Shown one piece after another: positions 1-9,785 of a stretch of 64,000 bases of DNA. Under the pieces are notes generated by a model. It was not told where the DNA came from. It saw nothing but the letters and a program-made list of their open reading frames with translations, and searched no databases. The DNA comes from Bacteroidota bacterium. Its GTDB lineage: Bacteria > Bacteroidota > Bacteroidia > UKL13-3. The first letter of the stretch is position 1, and each line of letters opens with the position of its first letter. The position numbers and the translations under genes were made by a program. The DNA is taken from positions 1 through 64,000 of the forward strand of contig JAIXSO010000014.1 in the NCBI GenBank assembly GCA_027484685.1, written 5' to 3'.

Positions 1-1
1 T

Positions 2-106
2 AAAGGTTACAATAATTTTATTGATTGGTCTGGAAGCAATGGAACCACCAATACTGATTGGTATTTGAACTTATCGAATTTTAGAGATAATAATAATTTA
101 TACTAA
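2..106 (+). CDS. C-terminal end of an unidentified protein (partial)
   Basis: An open frame enters from the left edge and ends at a TAA at 104-106, giving 34 residues rich in Asn, Trp and Tyr (it ends NNNLY). A good intrinsic terminator follows 20 bp later, which supports this as a genuine gene end. The fragment is too short to assign a family. The composition would fit a secreted or surface protein, but that is only an impression. Confidence 0.55.
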   Translation, partial: KGYNNFIDWSGSNGTTNTDWYLNLSNFRDNNNLY

Positions 107-125
107 TTCATTTTTCTATAACATA

Positions 126-162
126 AAAACTCCTTTTATTCAGTTAAAAGGAGTTTTTTTTT
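126..162 (+). terminator. Rho-independent terminator
   Basis: A perfect 12-bp stem (AAAACTCCTTTT at 126-137 with AAAAGGAGTTTT at 146-157), an 8-nt loop and a run of nine T at 154-162. It ends the partial gene at the left edge and isolates the next gene at 208. Confidence 0.9.
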
Positions 163-207
163 ATTCCTAAAAATAAGTTTATTTGCTTAAGACAAACTTT
201 ACATTAA

Positions 208-489
208 ATGCAAGTAGAGAACGAATACAACGATAAAAAAGGAGAATTTTATATTTTAGAAAATGGCAAAAAAATAGCAGTGCTAGAATATGTTTTTGCT
301 GGACCAAATAAATTTATCATCGATCATACTGAGGTAGCCATAAACCAAGAAGGAAAAGGTTTAGGCAAAATTTTAGTAAAAGCTGCAGTTGATTTTGCAA
401 AAGAAGGTAACTACAAAATATTGCCTTTATGCCCTTATGCAAAAAGTGTATTTGACAAAACACCAGAGTACGCAGAAGTATTATTTTAA
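208..489 (+). CDS. Small GNAT-fold N-acetyltransferase (YidJ/NATD1-like)
   Basis: A 93-residue protein of the compact GNAT family typified by E. coli YidJ and human NATD1 (COG2388 type). The sequence runs from a short beta region (GEFYILENGKKIAVLEY) through the core HTEV strand to the acetyl-CoA pyrophosphate-binding loop (EGKGLGKILVKAAVDFA, around residues 50-66), and ends with the family's characteristic LPLCPYAKSVFDKTPEY segment. The length matches the family. Substrates of this family are poorly defined, so the acceptor is unknown. It lies 17 bp upstream of the Crp/Fnr regulator on the same strand, so the two may share a transcript. Confidence 0.85.
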   Translation: MQVENEYNDKKGEFYILENGKKIAVLEYVFAGPNKFIIDHTEVAINQEGKGLGKILVKAAVDFAKEGNYKILPLCPYAKSVFDKTPEYAEVLF

Positions 490-506
490 GTAATTTCTAT
501 ACGTTT

Positions 507-1085
507 ATGTTTGAACAAATAAATGCTCAAGTTTCCAAACTTGCCAACTTTTCAGCGCAAGAATTAGCCATTTTTAACCAATTATTGGAGCACAAATCAG
601 TGCCTAAAAAAACCATTTTATTACAAGAAGGCGAAATTTGTAACTTTGAAGCATTTATTATAAAAGGCTGTATTAGAAACTATTACATAAATGAAAATGG
701 TTTTGAAGTTACCATGCAATTTGGCATAGAAAATTGGTGGGCTAGCGATATGGCCAGTTTCCATGAACAAACACCAAGCAAGGTATTTATTGAAACTCTA
801 GAAGATTGTAAGATTTTACTTTTACATCGCGAAACCAAAGAAGAATTGCTTGAAAAAGTACCAAAATTTGAGCGTGTATTTCGTATTATGGTGCAACGTA
901 ATTTGTGTGCCACTCAAAATAGATTAATAGGCAGTATTTCAAAATCGGCTCAAGAAAAATATTTGGAGTTTATTGAAAAATACCCCACCATTCCGCAACG
1001 TGTAGCTCAACATTATATTGCATCTTATTTAGGAATTTCAGCTGAGTTTTTAAGTAAGGTTAGGGCCAAATTGAATAAAAAATAA
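507..1085 (+). CDS. Crp/Fnr-family transcriptional regulator
   Basis: 192 residues with the usual two-domain plan: an N-terminal cyclic-nucleotide-binding-like beta-roll (residues about 20-125, including LLQEGEICNFEAFIIKGCIR) and a C-terminal helix-turn-helix (HYIASYLGISAEFLSKVRAK, about 168-187). This is the form common in Bacteroidota, in which the effector pocket is often degenerate. There is no cysteine cluster of the Fnr iron-sulfur type. Its targets are not visible. The stop lies 7 bp from the stop of the convergent gene. Confidence 0.9.
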   Translation: MFEQINAQVSKLANFSAQELAIFNQLLEHKSVPKKTILLQEGEICNFEAFIIKGCIRNYYINENGFEVTMQFGIENWWASDMASFHEQTPSKVFIETLEDCKILLLHRETKEELLEKVPKFERVFRIMVQRNLCATQNRLIGSISKSAQEKYLEFIEKYPTIPQRVAQHYIASYLGISAEFLSKVRAKLNKK

Positions 1086-1092
1086 GGCTGTA

Positions 1093-2952
1093 TTACCTCA
1101 CCAAAGTAATGGTTCCATGGTAGTTTTTATCTCTATTTTTTAAAATATAAAAATACACCCCTGAGCTAACAGGTTTGTTTTCATAATTGCCATTCCAACA
1201 CACACCATCAGTTTCTGAATTAAACATTACTTGCCCCCATCGGTTAAATACTTTCAATGTATTACATTCATTATCAAGCATAATTCCTTTAATATAAAAA
1301 CAATCGTTCATGCCATCGTTATTAGGTGTAAACACATTGGGAATTAAAATAATAGAGTCAGTTGGAAGCGGATTTACTGTTTTCTCTATTTCATCTACGC
1401 ACAATCCATCCTTAGTATTTAGCTTTATTTGGTACGATTGATTTACTAAAAACTTAGTTTCTTCTAACTCTTTTAGCTGCTTTTTTTCATTGTTTAAATA
1501 CCATTGCATTTCGCTGAATTGAGAAATAGAATCAAATTTAATATTAGCTGTATTACAATTGGTAGTTATTTTATATGAAAACTGCGCTTCAATGGTTTTT
1601 ATGTAAATATTTACGGTATCTGAATTAGTACAAAAGTCGTTTTTTCGAGTTCCAATATATTGAATATTAGCCAATGGTTTTGATAATGGCCTAGCCAAAG
1701 TTGAATCGTTTAAATATAATGCGGTATTCCACACATAATTGTATTTAGCTGTATCGGCTATACCTAAAAGTACCTGTCCACCTTCACAAATGGTGGTATC
1801 GTTTCCTGCAAAACGCGCATTATCACTAAAAATAGTTACCAATGCCGATGTACTATCAAGACAATTGCCTTTGCCAACCTTGAGTTTAATTTTGTACTTT
1901 CCAGGACCGGGAAATAAAAAAATTGGTTCTTTTAGGGTACTTGTATCTGTTTGTAAATTATCTATTCCAAAATCCCATAAATAACTATCGGCACCAGTGC
2001 TATTGTTTTTAAATGCTACCGTATCAGTACATGTTTTTATATCGTTGGTAAATGAACTTACTATATTAAACTGACAATTCAGTACATTAAATTGAAAATC
2101 TCGCCTAATCGTATTAATTAATTTACCATTTCTATACTCTTTAACAGCTATACCAACCACATACTGCCCAATACTACGTGGTTTTACATTTAATACTCCA
2201 GTAATTGAATCAATAGTTAATTCGGGAGCTCCATTCATCATATTTTTTTCATCAAAAGTGTTTTCCCAAATAATTGGGGCATAAGGTGGTTTTGTTGGTG
2301 GACGAGGTAAGTTATTGATTGGATCAGCACCAATATAAGGTGTAATAAGTTCGTAAGCCAATGAATCTCCATCAATATCGGTAGCTGAATGATTGTAAAT
2401 AAAAGTATTGTTATTGCATAAAAAATTGGGAGGAACACTGTTAAAAACTGCTGACGAATTATAACCCATGGTTTGCAAAGTATCGGGCACATAGGCCCAA
2501 TAAGTTGCCCCAGTATTTCCAGGACTTACAATATTGGTAATACTGTTATTTCTACAACAACGCTGATAAGCCAAGTAGTACCCACCATTAACATAGGGTA
2601 ATCGAGTAAAATATTGATATACATATTTATCAACACAAGCATTAGTTGGTGGTAAAACACAATTATAATTTACAGAGTTTATTCTAATAGGTAAGCTCCT
2701 ATTTTCGAGCAATGTTTTAACCAAAGTTCCTGTGGTATCAAAAACACCAATCATGGCATCTGCATCTAAGGCAATGGCTCCAGGACTTCCATTAATACAA
2801 TCAATATACAGAACTAAGTTTATTTCAAAACTATCGTTGGCAATGTGCTTATAGGTTAAATCGCCACCAACTACATGGGTAGCTTTGCTGTTAGTGGTAA
2901 ATGCCAACAACAAACTTAAAAACATCCCAAATTTAGTCCAATTAAAACCCAT
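1093..2952 (-). CDS. Secreted surface protein with PKD-like domain and T9SS type B (CHU_C) sorting domain
   Basis: 619 residues. An N-terminal signal peptide (about 1-24, ending NSKATHVVGG) is followed by a long beta-rich ectodomain with several cysteines. A PKD-like segment appears near residues 310-375 (SYLWDFG), then further beta repeats. The last ~85 residues are the gliding-motility-associated C-terminal domain: IPNVFTPNNDGMNDCFYIKG, then VFNRWGQVMFNS and SGVYFYILKN, ending in TLVR. Such domains direct export through the type IX secretion system to the cell surface. The N-terminal half resembles large adhesin-like proteins of Bacteroidota, but no enzymatic motif is evident. Confidence 0.88.
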   Translation of the reverse strand: MGFNWTKFGMFLSLLLAFTTNSKATHVVGGDLTYKHIANDSFEINLVLYIDCINGSPGAIALDADAMIGVFDTTGTLVKTLLENRSLPIRINSVNYNCVLPPTNACVDKYVYQYFTRLPYVNGGYYLAYQRCCRNNSITNIVSPGNTGATYWAYVPDTLQTMGYNSSAVFNSVPPNFLCNNNTFIYNHSATDIDGDSLAYELITPYIGADPINNLPRPPTKPPYAPIIWENTFDEKNMMNGAPELTIDSITGVLNVKPRSIGQYVVGIAVKEYRNGKLINTIRRDFQFNVLNCQFNIVSSFTNDIKTCTDTVAFKNNSTGADSYLWDFGIDNLQTDTSTLKEPIFLFPGPGKYKIKLKVGKGNCLDSTSALVTIFSDNARFAGNDTTICEGGQVLLGIADTAKYNYVWNTALYLNDSTLARPLSKPLANIQYIGTRKNDFCTNSDTVNIYIKTIEAQFSYKITTNCNTANIKFDSISQFSEMQWYLNNEKKQLKELEETKFLVNQSYQIKLNTKDGLCVDEIEKTVNPLPTDSIILIPNVFTPNNDGMNDCFYIKGIMLDNECNTLKVFNRWGQVMFNSETDGVCWNGNYENKPVSSGVYFYILKNRDKNYHGTITLVR

Positions 2953-3036
2953 CTCTAGGCAAATATAATCAATAATGTATAGCTAAAACCTTAAGAACAA
3001 AAACACCTTGATTTTAAGTGAAATTTTACAAAAAAA

Positions 3037-6000
3037 TCATGTTTTACTAAATGTAATGGTAAAGGTAGTTCCTTTATTGATTTCACTTTGTACATGAATA
3101 GAACCGCCAAGCGAGTTTATTTGCGATTGAACCAAATATAAACCAATTCCTTTGCTGTCTTCGTGGTTATGAAATTTTTGATACAATCCAAAAATTTTAT
3201 CTTTTACTTTTTGTTCATTAAAACCAATTCCATTGTCCGAAAAACTTAGTTTTAATTTACCATCTTCTATAAAAGATTTGATAGTAATTAATGGTTTTAT
3301 CTTTGGCTGAGCATACTTTATGGAGTTGGTAATTAGGTTTAAAAATATACTTTCTAAATACGTTTTATTAAAGTAAACACTGTCAATATTTTCAAAATTG
3401 GCCAAAATTTGTGTGCCTGAATTTTTTATAAGAGAACCAATAGAATCAGAAACATTTGACAAAACATCATTGAAAGCAATTTTCTCTAATGTTTGATTGG
3501 TATTTCCTTTTATAATCAAAATTCTTATCAAATCATTTAAAGTATCGTTTAAATGATTGGTAGATGCTTTCATGGCACTTAGCAATTCTAAAGTTTCGCT
3601 ATCATCAATTTTTGACAAATCTAATATATCTAATATGGCCAATAAATTGGTTAGTGGCGAGCGCATATTATGAGATGTAATGTAGGAGAACTGCTTTAAT
3701 TCTAAATTACTATTGGTAAGCTCTTTAATTAAGTTCTTAAGTTCTTCATCCATCTTTTTCTTTTCGGTAATATCTTTTGTAACCGAAAAAATAAGTGCTT
3801 CTTCCACTAAAGGTGCACATGTCCACGATAACCATTTTACATCTCCATTTTTAGCTATAAATCTGTTTTCTAAATAGGTAGTTATTTTACCATTTTGCAC
3901 ATTTTCAAGTTCAGCAAGTGTTAAGTTCCTATCATCTTGGTGCACAAAATTTATTAGAGGTTTATTTAACATTTCCTCTTCTGAATAACCTAAAATGTTG
4001 GTAAAAGCAGGATTGACCTTTTTAAAATAACCATTCAAATTTGAAATGGCCAACATATCGGCCGACATATTAAAGAATTGATTCAACTCTAAATCTTTTC
4101 TATTTTTTTGAATATAAGCACCAATTTGCGTGGTAAGTTTATTTAATAAATCAGAATTTATTTGTTCTTTAGTAAATGGCTTTTCGCTAAATAAGTTAAA
4201 TACCGCTATTACCTCATTATTAAAGTAAATAGGCAATGCCATACCGCTACTTAACTTAGATTTTAAAGCATCGGCTTTACGCAAAAAAGTTGAATTTTGA
4301 AGGTCTTCAATATAAATGCGTTCTTTTAACTTCCAAGATAAACCTGGCAAGCCTTGTCCTTTTTCAAGTGTATTGGTACCTTTATTTATTTCTCCTAAAA
4401 ACTTACTATCATCAATTCTATAAGTTGCCCTATGCACCATTTTGGTTTCATCAATATTTATCGACCAAATTTCGCCATAATGAAAACCTAAAAACACGCA
4501 TACATTTTCAATAACCTCATTAAGCGAAAAACTTAAATTTTGGTTTTTATTAATGCTTTGAATAATTTCAAAAATGGTTTCTTTTTCTATGCTGTGTTTA
4601 TTTCTTTCAGTGGTATCGCGCTGAATAGAAACAAAGTGCGTACATTTACCTTGCGCATCAATTAATGGGAAAATGGACAGATTTACCCAATATTCCTCCC
4701 CATTTTTTTTGTAATTAATTAATTCAACTTCACAAATTTCTTGGTTTTCTAAACTTTTTCTAAGTTTATCTAATACATTTCTATTGGTTTTTGGTCCTTG
4801 TAAAACGCGTGGAGTTTTACCAATAATTTCTTCGCGTGTATAACCAGTCATTTTGGTAAACGATTCGTTAACATAAATAATTTTAGGGCCATTATTTGAT
4901 AAATCGGCTTCAGCAATAATTACACAATCGTTGGTATTGGTAATTACACTTTTGTATAATTTTAATTGTTGTTCTTCGGCTTTGCGTATGGTAATATCGC
5001 TTAAAGCACCAATCATTCTAATAGCTTTACCAGCTTCGTTTCTTATGATAATTGCTTTATCTTGTACTTGAACAAATTTTCCATTATTGTTTAAAAATCT
5101 GTAACTATTACTCCACGTTGTTTCGGTAGTTTGTAAAATTAATTTTAAACTTTTTTCTATTCTAAATCTGTCATCAACATGGCATCTTTCTAACACTTGA
5201 ACAAAGCTTTTACCTTCGGTAGCTTCGCTAATACCAAATATTTTAAAAAATCCTTCTCCCCAATAAACTCTATCATTTTCAATATCCCAATCCCAAATGG
5301 CTGCGCCTAATGCTTTTGTAACAAAGTTAAATCTTTCATTACTTAATTGCAGTTTTAACTCTGCTTTTTTACGCTCAGTTATATCCCTTATTGAACCAAT
5401 TAATTGAATACAATTATTTATTTCATCAAAAACAGGTGTTATGGTAACCAACCCAGTTTTTTCCTCATTATTAAAAGTAGAGGTTTCTTCCCATTTAACT
5501 GTTTGTTTACTCTCAATAGCTTTGGTATAATTTAGTAAAACTAAATTCAAAGAAGACTTGGGAATAATATCTGTTATGTTTGCATTTATAACTTCAGCCT
5601 TGGTGTAACCCGTACTTTTACAAAAAGCATTATTTACACTACTAAAAATAAATTCAATGTTATTTTTTACCTCAATGGTAAACAGTATGTCATCCACTGT
5701 TTCATAAATTAACTCTAACTGTTTCTTATTGGCTTTAAGTTCTAACCACGAATTTTCGTTAATACTATTGATGGTAAAAATAAACTGTTGTTCTTGTAAA
5801 TTATTATTGTAAAAGCTTGCTATGTTGTATTCAATAAATGCGTTTTTTGAATTACTGTTTATTAAAACACCAATTTTTTTAGTAGTAGGTTCAAGTATTA
5901 TTTTATTAATAATCTCTAAATCGGGATCGTAAGCTCGTAATAAGTTAAAAATTAAACTTTCTGAACCAGCACTATGGTACAAGTTAAATGAATTTTTAGC

Positions 6001-6114
6001 AAATAAATTTGTATAAATAACATTACCAATATTATTGGTAACCACTACAGCACTCGGAACATTGTCTAAAACTTGCTGCATGTAAAATCCAAATTGCTCA
6101 TCATTTAACATCAT
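3037..6114 (-). CDS. Multi-PAS/GAF sensor histidine kinase
   Basis: 1025 residues with no membrane segment, so probably cytoplasmic. Visible order: PAS-like units at about 10-120, 130-250, 258-378 and 386-505, a GAF-like domain at about 515-670, another PAS at about 680-785, then the HisKA dimerisation helix with the phosphorylatable histidine H815 (SYITSHNMRSPL) and a HATPase domain with the N-box around N926-N930, the G1 motif DNGIGF at 960 and the G2 motif GIGLYLV near 990. The fourth PAS carries GKTPRVLQGPKT, which resembles the LOV signature but has proline where the photoactive cysteine would be. There is no receiver domain; the single-domain receiver 97 bp downstream on the same strand is the obvious partner. 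The signal is unknown. Confidence 0.92.
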   Translation of the reverse strand: MMLNDEQFGFYMQQVLDNVPSAVVVTNNIGNVIYTNLFAKNSFNLYHSAGSESLIFNLLRAYDPDLEIINKIILEPTTKKIGVLINSNSKNAFIEYNIASFYNNNLQEQQFIFTINSINENSWLELKANKKQLELIYETVDDILFTIEVKNNIEFIFSSVNNAFCKSTGYTKAEVINANITDIIPKSSLNLVLLNYTKAIESKQTVKWEETSTFNNEEKTGLVTITPVFDEINNCIQLIGSIRDITERKKAELKLQLSNERFNFVTKALGAAIWDWDIENDRVYWGEGFFKIFGISEATEGKSFVQVLERCHVDDRFRIEKSLKLILQTTETTWSNSYRFLNNNGKFVQVQDKAIIIRNEAGKAIRMIGALSDITIRKAEEQQLKLYKSVITNTNDCVIIAEADLSNNGPKIIYVNESFTKMTGYTREEIIGKTPRVLQGPKTNRNVLDKLRKSLENQEICEVELINYKKNGEEYWVNLSIFPLIDAQGKCTHFVSIQRDTTERNKHSIEKETIFEIIQSINKNQNLSFSLNEVIENVCVFLGFHYGEIWSINIDETKMVHRATYRIDDSKFLGEINKGTNTLEKGQGLPGLSWKLKERIYIEDLQNSTFLRKADALKSKLSSGMALPIYFNNEVIAVFNLFSEKPFTKEQINSDLLNKLTTQIGAYIQKNRKDLELNQFFNMSADMLAISNLNGYFKKVNPAFTNILGYSEEEMLNKPLINFVHQDDRNLTLAELENVQNGKITTYLENRFIAKNGDVKWLSWTCAPLVEEALIFSVTKDITEKKKMDEELKNLIKELTNSNLELKQFSYITSHNMRSPLTNLLAILDILDLSKIDDSETLELLSAMKASTNHLNDTLNDLIRILIIKGNTNQTLEKIAFNDVLSNVSDSIGSLIKNSGTQILANFENIDSVYFNKTYLESIFLNLITNSIKYAQPKIKPLITIKSFIEDGKLKLSFSDNGIGFNEQKVKDKIFGLYQKFHNHEDSKGIGLYLVQSQINSLGGSIHVQSEINKGTTFTITFSKT

Positions 6115-6211
6115 TCTTTGAAATCAATTCAAATTATTTACCATAAAATTATAAGAAAATACAGCTAGTTTGTGTAAAAGTTTAATCGAATAAAAAATAA
6201 ACTAAAGTTTA

Positions 6212-6634
6212 TTACGAAAAATATTTTACCAATTCAGGATGTTCTTTTAAGCTTTTTAAATTGTCAATACCTATAGCTTTATCAATAAAAATAAATACAA
6301 AAGGATTTGCTTCCGCCTTTATTTTATCGTCAGGATTAACGCTTGATGAAAGAAGTGCTATTTTAACTTCTTCGTGGAGTGAAGGATAGTTATTTGAAAA
6401 CAACTCCAAAAACTCCCAACCATCAAGTACAGGCATATTCAAATCAAGCAAAATTAAGTTGGGAATTTTGCGTTCCACTTCGGGCAGTTGCATTTGGCTA
6501 TCAAAATAATCTAATGCCTGCTTACCATTTTCAGCGGTAATTATTTCTTTACAAAATTGGGTTTTTTGTAAATTGAGCTTGCTTATCATTAAAGCTACTC
6601 TATCGTCATCTACACAAAATACTATTGGTATCAT
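6212..6634 (-). CDS. Single-domain response regulator (CheY/Rcp1-like)
   Basis: 140 residues consisting of one receiver domain. The acidic pocket is D9-D10-D11, the phospho-acceptor is D64 (LILLDLNMPVLDGWEFL), the switch serines are at about 96-98 and the conserved lysine is K119 (FIFIDKAI). There is no output domain. Such receivers typically act by protein interaction. The extended loop between the helices is typical of the Rcp1-like group that pairs with PAS-rich kinases. The next gene downstream is the histidine kinase, making this a likely cognate pair despite the gene order. Confidence 0.9.
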   Translation of the reverse strand: MIPIVFCVDDDRVALMISKLNLQKTQFCKEIITAENGKQALDYFDSQMQLPEVERKIPNLILLDLNMPVLDGWEFLELFSNNYPSLHEEVKIALLSSSVNPDDKIKAEANPFVFIFIDKAIGIDNLKSLKEHPELVKYFS

Positions 6635-6725
6635 TTTTACTTATTTTGATATAACTAATACTTTAACTTAAATAAATTTTAAGTTACAAATTATATCGAC
6701 AATTATAGAGTAAAAAAGTTTAAAA

Positions 6726-6771
6726 TTGAATTACCTAAAAAATATTTATCCCTATTTTTTAGGTAATTCAA
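6726..6771 (-). terminator. Long perfect inverted repeat, probable terminator of guaA
   Basis: A 19-bp perfect inverted repeat (6726-6744 with 6753-6771) around an 8-nt loop lies 54 bp beyond the guaA stop. On the minus strand the stem is followed by only a short U-rich stretch (TTTTAAAC), so termination is likely but not textbook. An RNA-processing or regulatory role is possible. Confidence 0.55.
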
Positions 6772-6824
6772 TAGTGTTTTATCAGTATTAGTTTAAAAAA
6801 CTATACAAAATAGTACAAAATGAG

Positions 6825-8351
6825 TTATTCCCACTCAATGGTTGCAGGTGGTTTGCTACTAATATCGTAAACCACTCTATTTATACCTTTAACCTCGTTA
6901 ATTATCCTGTTTGATACCAAAGCTAAAAACTCATGAGGTAAATGGCAAAAATCGGCAGTCATACCATCAACCGAAGTTACTGCTCTTAAGCAAACTGCAT
7001 TTTCATATGTGCGCTCATCGCCCATAACTCCAACCGATTGAACAGGTAGGAAAATAACACCTGCTTGCCAAACGTTTTTATATTGGTCTTTGCTTTTTAA
7101 TTCACTAATAAATATGTGATCAGCTTCTTGTAAAATGGCTACTTTTTCAGGTGTAATATCGCCCAAAATACGGATAGCTAAACCTGGACCTGGAAAAGGA
7201 TGACGATTTAAAATAACATCAGCAATACCTAATTCACGACCAACTTTGCGTACTTCATCTTTAAACAAGGTACGCAATGGTTCTACTATTTTTAAATTCA
7301 TTTTTTCAGGCAATCCACCTACATTGTGATGAGATTTAATGGTAGCCGAAGGACCTTTAACACTTACACTTTCTATCACATCAGGATAAATGGTTCCTTG
7401 TGCTAACCATTTTACACCTTCAATTTTTTTAGCCTCATCGTCAAAAACTTCAATAAATACGCGACCAATGGTTTTACGTTTTTGTTCAGGATCTGAAATA
7501 CCTTTTAATTCACTTAAAAATCTTTCTCCTGCATCAACACCAATTACGTTTAAGCCCATTCCTTTATAAGCTTCAAGTACTTGTTCATACTCGTTTTTAC
7601 GCAATAAACCATTATTTATAAAAATACCAGTAAGGTTGTTTCCAATGGCATTTTTTAACAGAATGGCAGCCACACTGCTATCAACTCCACCACTTAAACC
7701 TAAAATTACTTTATCGTCACCAATTTTTTCTTTAAGTTCTTTGGTAATATTTTCAATAAAATGAACCGGAGTCCAATCTTGATCCATTTTAGCAACATGC
7801 TTCACAAAGTTTTCTAACATTAAAGCACCTTCGGGACTATGCGTTACTTCAGGGTGAAACTGAATTGCGTAAGTAGGTTCGCCTTCTATTTTGTAGGCAG
7901 CTACTTTTACTGACTCTGTACTTGCTATTACTTTAAAATTATCTGGTATGGTTTGAATGGTATCGCCATGGCTCATCCACACTTGCGAATTTACACTAAC
8001 ACCTGTAAACAACACATCATCAGCTATAAAACTTAAATTAGCACGACCATATTCTCTAATTTTTGACGGAACAACAAAACCTCCATTTTGATGAGCCATT
8101 AACTGAGCACCATAACAAACTCCTAAAATAGGCAATTTACCACGCCAAGCGCTTAAATCAATATTAGGTAAAAGACCATCGTTAACTGAAAACGGACTTC
8201 CACTTAAAATAATAGCTTTAGTAGCTTCGTCAATAAGGGGTAAATGAGTGCAAGGGTGAATTTCGGAATACACATTCAATTCGCGTAATCTGCGGGCAAT
8301 TAGCTGTGTGTACTGACTCCCAAAATCGATAATTAATATTTTTTGTTCCAT
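6825..8351 (-). CDS. guaA: GMP synthase (glutamine-hydrolysing)
   Basis: Converts XMP to GMP using ATP and glutamine, the last step of de novo GMP synthesis. Order: class I glutamine amidotransferase domain (nucleophile cysteine in [11 protein letters not shown], His/Glu in FHPEVTHS), ATP-pyrophosphatase domain with the PP-loop [11 protein letters not shown], and the C-terminal dimerisation domain ending in KPPATIEWE. 508 residues, normal for the family. The open frame extends five codons further to a TTG, but the ATG at 8351 gives [15 protein letters not shown], the standard GuaA N-terminus, so I use it. A single-gene unit with a long inverted repeat downstream. Confidence 0.97.
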   Translation of the reverse strand: MEQKILIIDFGSQYTQLIARRLRELNVYSEIHPCTHLPLIDEATKAIILSGSPFSVNDGLLPNIDLSAWRGKLPILGVCYGAQLMAHQNGGFVVPSKIREYGRANLSFIADDVLFTGVSVNSQVWMSHGDTIQTIPDNFKVIASTESVKVAAYKIEGEPTYAIQFHPEVTHSPEGALMLENFVKHVAKMDQDWTPVHFIENITKELKEKIGDDKVILGLSGGVDSSVAAILLKNAIGNNLTGIFINNGLLRKNEYEQVLEAYKGMGLNVIGVDAGERFLSELKGISDPEQKRKTIGRVFIEVFDDEAKKIEGVKWLAQGTIYPDVIESVSVKGPSATIKSHHNVGGLPEKMNLKIVEPLRTLFKDEVRKVGRELGIADVILNRHPFPGPGLAIRILGDITPEKVAILQEADHIFISELKSKDQYKNVWQAGVIFLPVQSVGVMGDERTYENAVCLRAVTSVDGMTADFCHLPHEFLALVSNRIINEVKGINRVVYDISSKPPATIEWE

Positions 8352-8462
8352 GATTTTGGGGCACAAAGATGAACTTTTTATTTGAAGTTTTTAATTAATA
8401 TGTATGATTTTGTTCTTTTTATTTTTGGCGTATTCTTAAATGAGAAAAGAAAGTTAATTCTA

Positions 8463-9266
8463 TTAATCGCCACCTCCACAGCCTCCGCATCCAGAACAGC
8501 CACTACATCCTGAACATCCGTCTCCTTCAGCTCCAGCGCCACCAAAATCACCTCCTCCAAAACCATCAAAACCAGCACTTGCAGAATCAAAACTTGATGA
8601 ATAATCGTTAAATCCATCCCAAATAAAATATGAACTATTTGATATTTCGTAAGCAGAGTTTACTTGTTGGTAATTGGCAAATTGAGCTAATAATTCAAAA
8701 TTAATTGTTTTAATCAGCAAGGCATTCCCTCCTATTTTATTTAAAATTTGAAGTGCTTCGTTTAAATTAGACTCAATTAACTTAGGTAACTTTTCTTCAA
8801 GCTCAATTATTTCTTGTTCTATTTCATTCTTAATTTTAATACCAATATCACTAATTGAAAAAACTCCAAAATAACCAAGTAGTTTATATCCTTTATAGAA
8901 ATTAGGGTTTAACGAATTATGCACAATGCTTTTAATTAAAAAAGTCTTGCTTTTAGCTCTTTCTAAGCTAATTTTAACTAAATTTCTGAATAAAATTCTG
9001 GCATCATTATCAATTATAAATGGATAAATAAAATAGGTTTCATGTTTTTGAATTTGATAATTATTAAAATTTTCACCGACTTCTACATAGCTTAAAACCC
9101 TAACTTTATCGTTTATATGAGCTTGGGTTTCAACCTCAACAAGTTTTAATACATGTTTCGCCAATAAATCAAAAAATATTGCTTTTAATACCTCAGTAGG
9201 CCTAGGATTTCCTTTATTTAAAAGCATTAATACTTCAGCAGGTTTTATAGTAGAAAGGTGTTTCAT
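8463..9266 (-). CDS. Unknown protein with Gly/Cys-rich C-terminal tail (TIGR04222-like)
   Basis: 267 residues. The N-terminal ~65 residues look like a helical domain (IKPAEVLMLLNKGNPRPTEVLKAIFFDLL), followed by an alpha-helical middle region and a tail from about residue 235 that is almost only Gly, Ala, Asp, Ser and Cys, with a regular GCSGCSGCSGCGGCGGG pattern at the end. The tail recalls proteins of the TIGR04222 type, although I see no clear membrane helices here. Its start overlaps the stop of the upstream GRDP-like gene by 4 bp (ATGA), so the two are translationally coupled. The function is unknown; the cysteine array might bind metal or be modified. Confidence 0.75.
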   Translation of the reverse strand: MKHLSTIKPAEVLMLLNKGNPRPTEVLKAIFFDLLAKHVLKLVEVETQAHINDKVRVLSYVEVGENFNNYQIQKHETYFIYPFIIDNDARILFRNLVKISLERAKSKTFLIKSIVHNSLNPNFYKGYKLLGYFGVFSISDIGIKIKNEIEQEIIELEEKLPKLIESNLNEALQILNKIGGNALLIKTINFELLAQFANYQQVNSAYEISNSSYFIWDGFNDYSSSFDSASAGFDGFGGGDFGGAGAEGDGCSGCSGCSGCGGCGGGD

Positions 9267-9754
9267 TTTCTAAACGGTTTTTTTATAACCCAATTAATGT
9301 CTGTATTTACTCTAACAAACTTATTATTTTTAAATCTAACATTACTATCAGGCCAAATATTTTCAGGTGGTTTTGAACCAAATTTTTCTAAATAAAATGA
9401 TTTTGTGTTTTCGTATAAGTTTTCAAACTTTAATTTCTCACTTTCACCGCCTTTAGTTGGCCCATGGTGAATTTGTTTTTCTAATGTTTTGGTACACCAA
9501 TCATTCCAATACAACTTAGTATAAATTAAATGTAAATGCCAAGCCTGATCTACTTCATCAGACGGGGTTAATGGCTCTGTTGCAATGCAAAGCAAAAACA
9601 TAAACTTTTTATACTCTAAAATTACTTGCAAAGCAAAAGTTAAATCCCAACCATTTTCGCGTGCTAATCTAGCTGAAAAAGTTAATGAATCTGATGGGTC
9701 GTCAAACTCAAACTGTTTAATTTTAGTCCATAATTCTAATTCAGTTGAATTCAT
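9263..9754 (-). CDS. Glycine-rich-domain-protein-like (GRDP, PF07173-type) protein
   Basis: 163 residues from the ATG at 9754. The diagnostic segment is DEVDQAWHLHLIYTKLYWND, matching the D-x-x-W-H-x-H motif of the GRDP family, preceded by a helical region (TFALQVILEYKKFMFLL). An in-frame start 18 codons upstream (9808) would place the N-terminus inside the terminator hairpin at 9786-9819, so I reject it. The gene is coupled to the downstream Gly/Cys-rich gene by a 4-bp overlap. The biochemical role is unknown. Confidence 0.75.
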   Translation of the reverse strand: MNSTELELWTKIKQFEFDDPSDSLTFSARLARENGWDLTFALQVILEYKKFMFLLCIATEPLTPSDEVDQAWHLHLIYTKLYWNDWCTKTLEKQIHHGPTKGGESEKLKFENLYENTKSFYLEKFGSKPPENIWPDSNVRFKNNKFVRVNTDINWVIKKPFRK

Positions 9755-9785
9755 CTCACTTCGAAAATAGTAATTTTTGTTCAAC

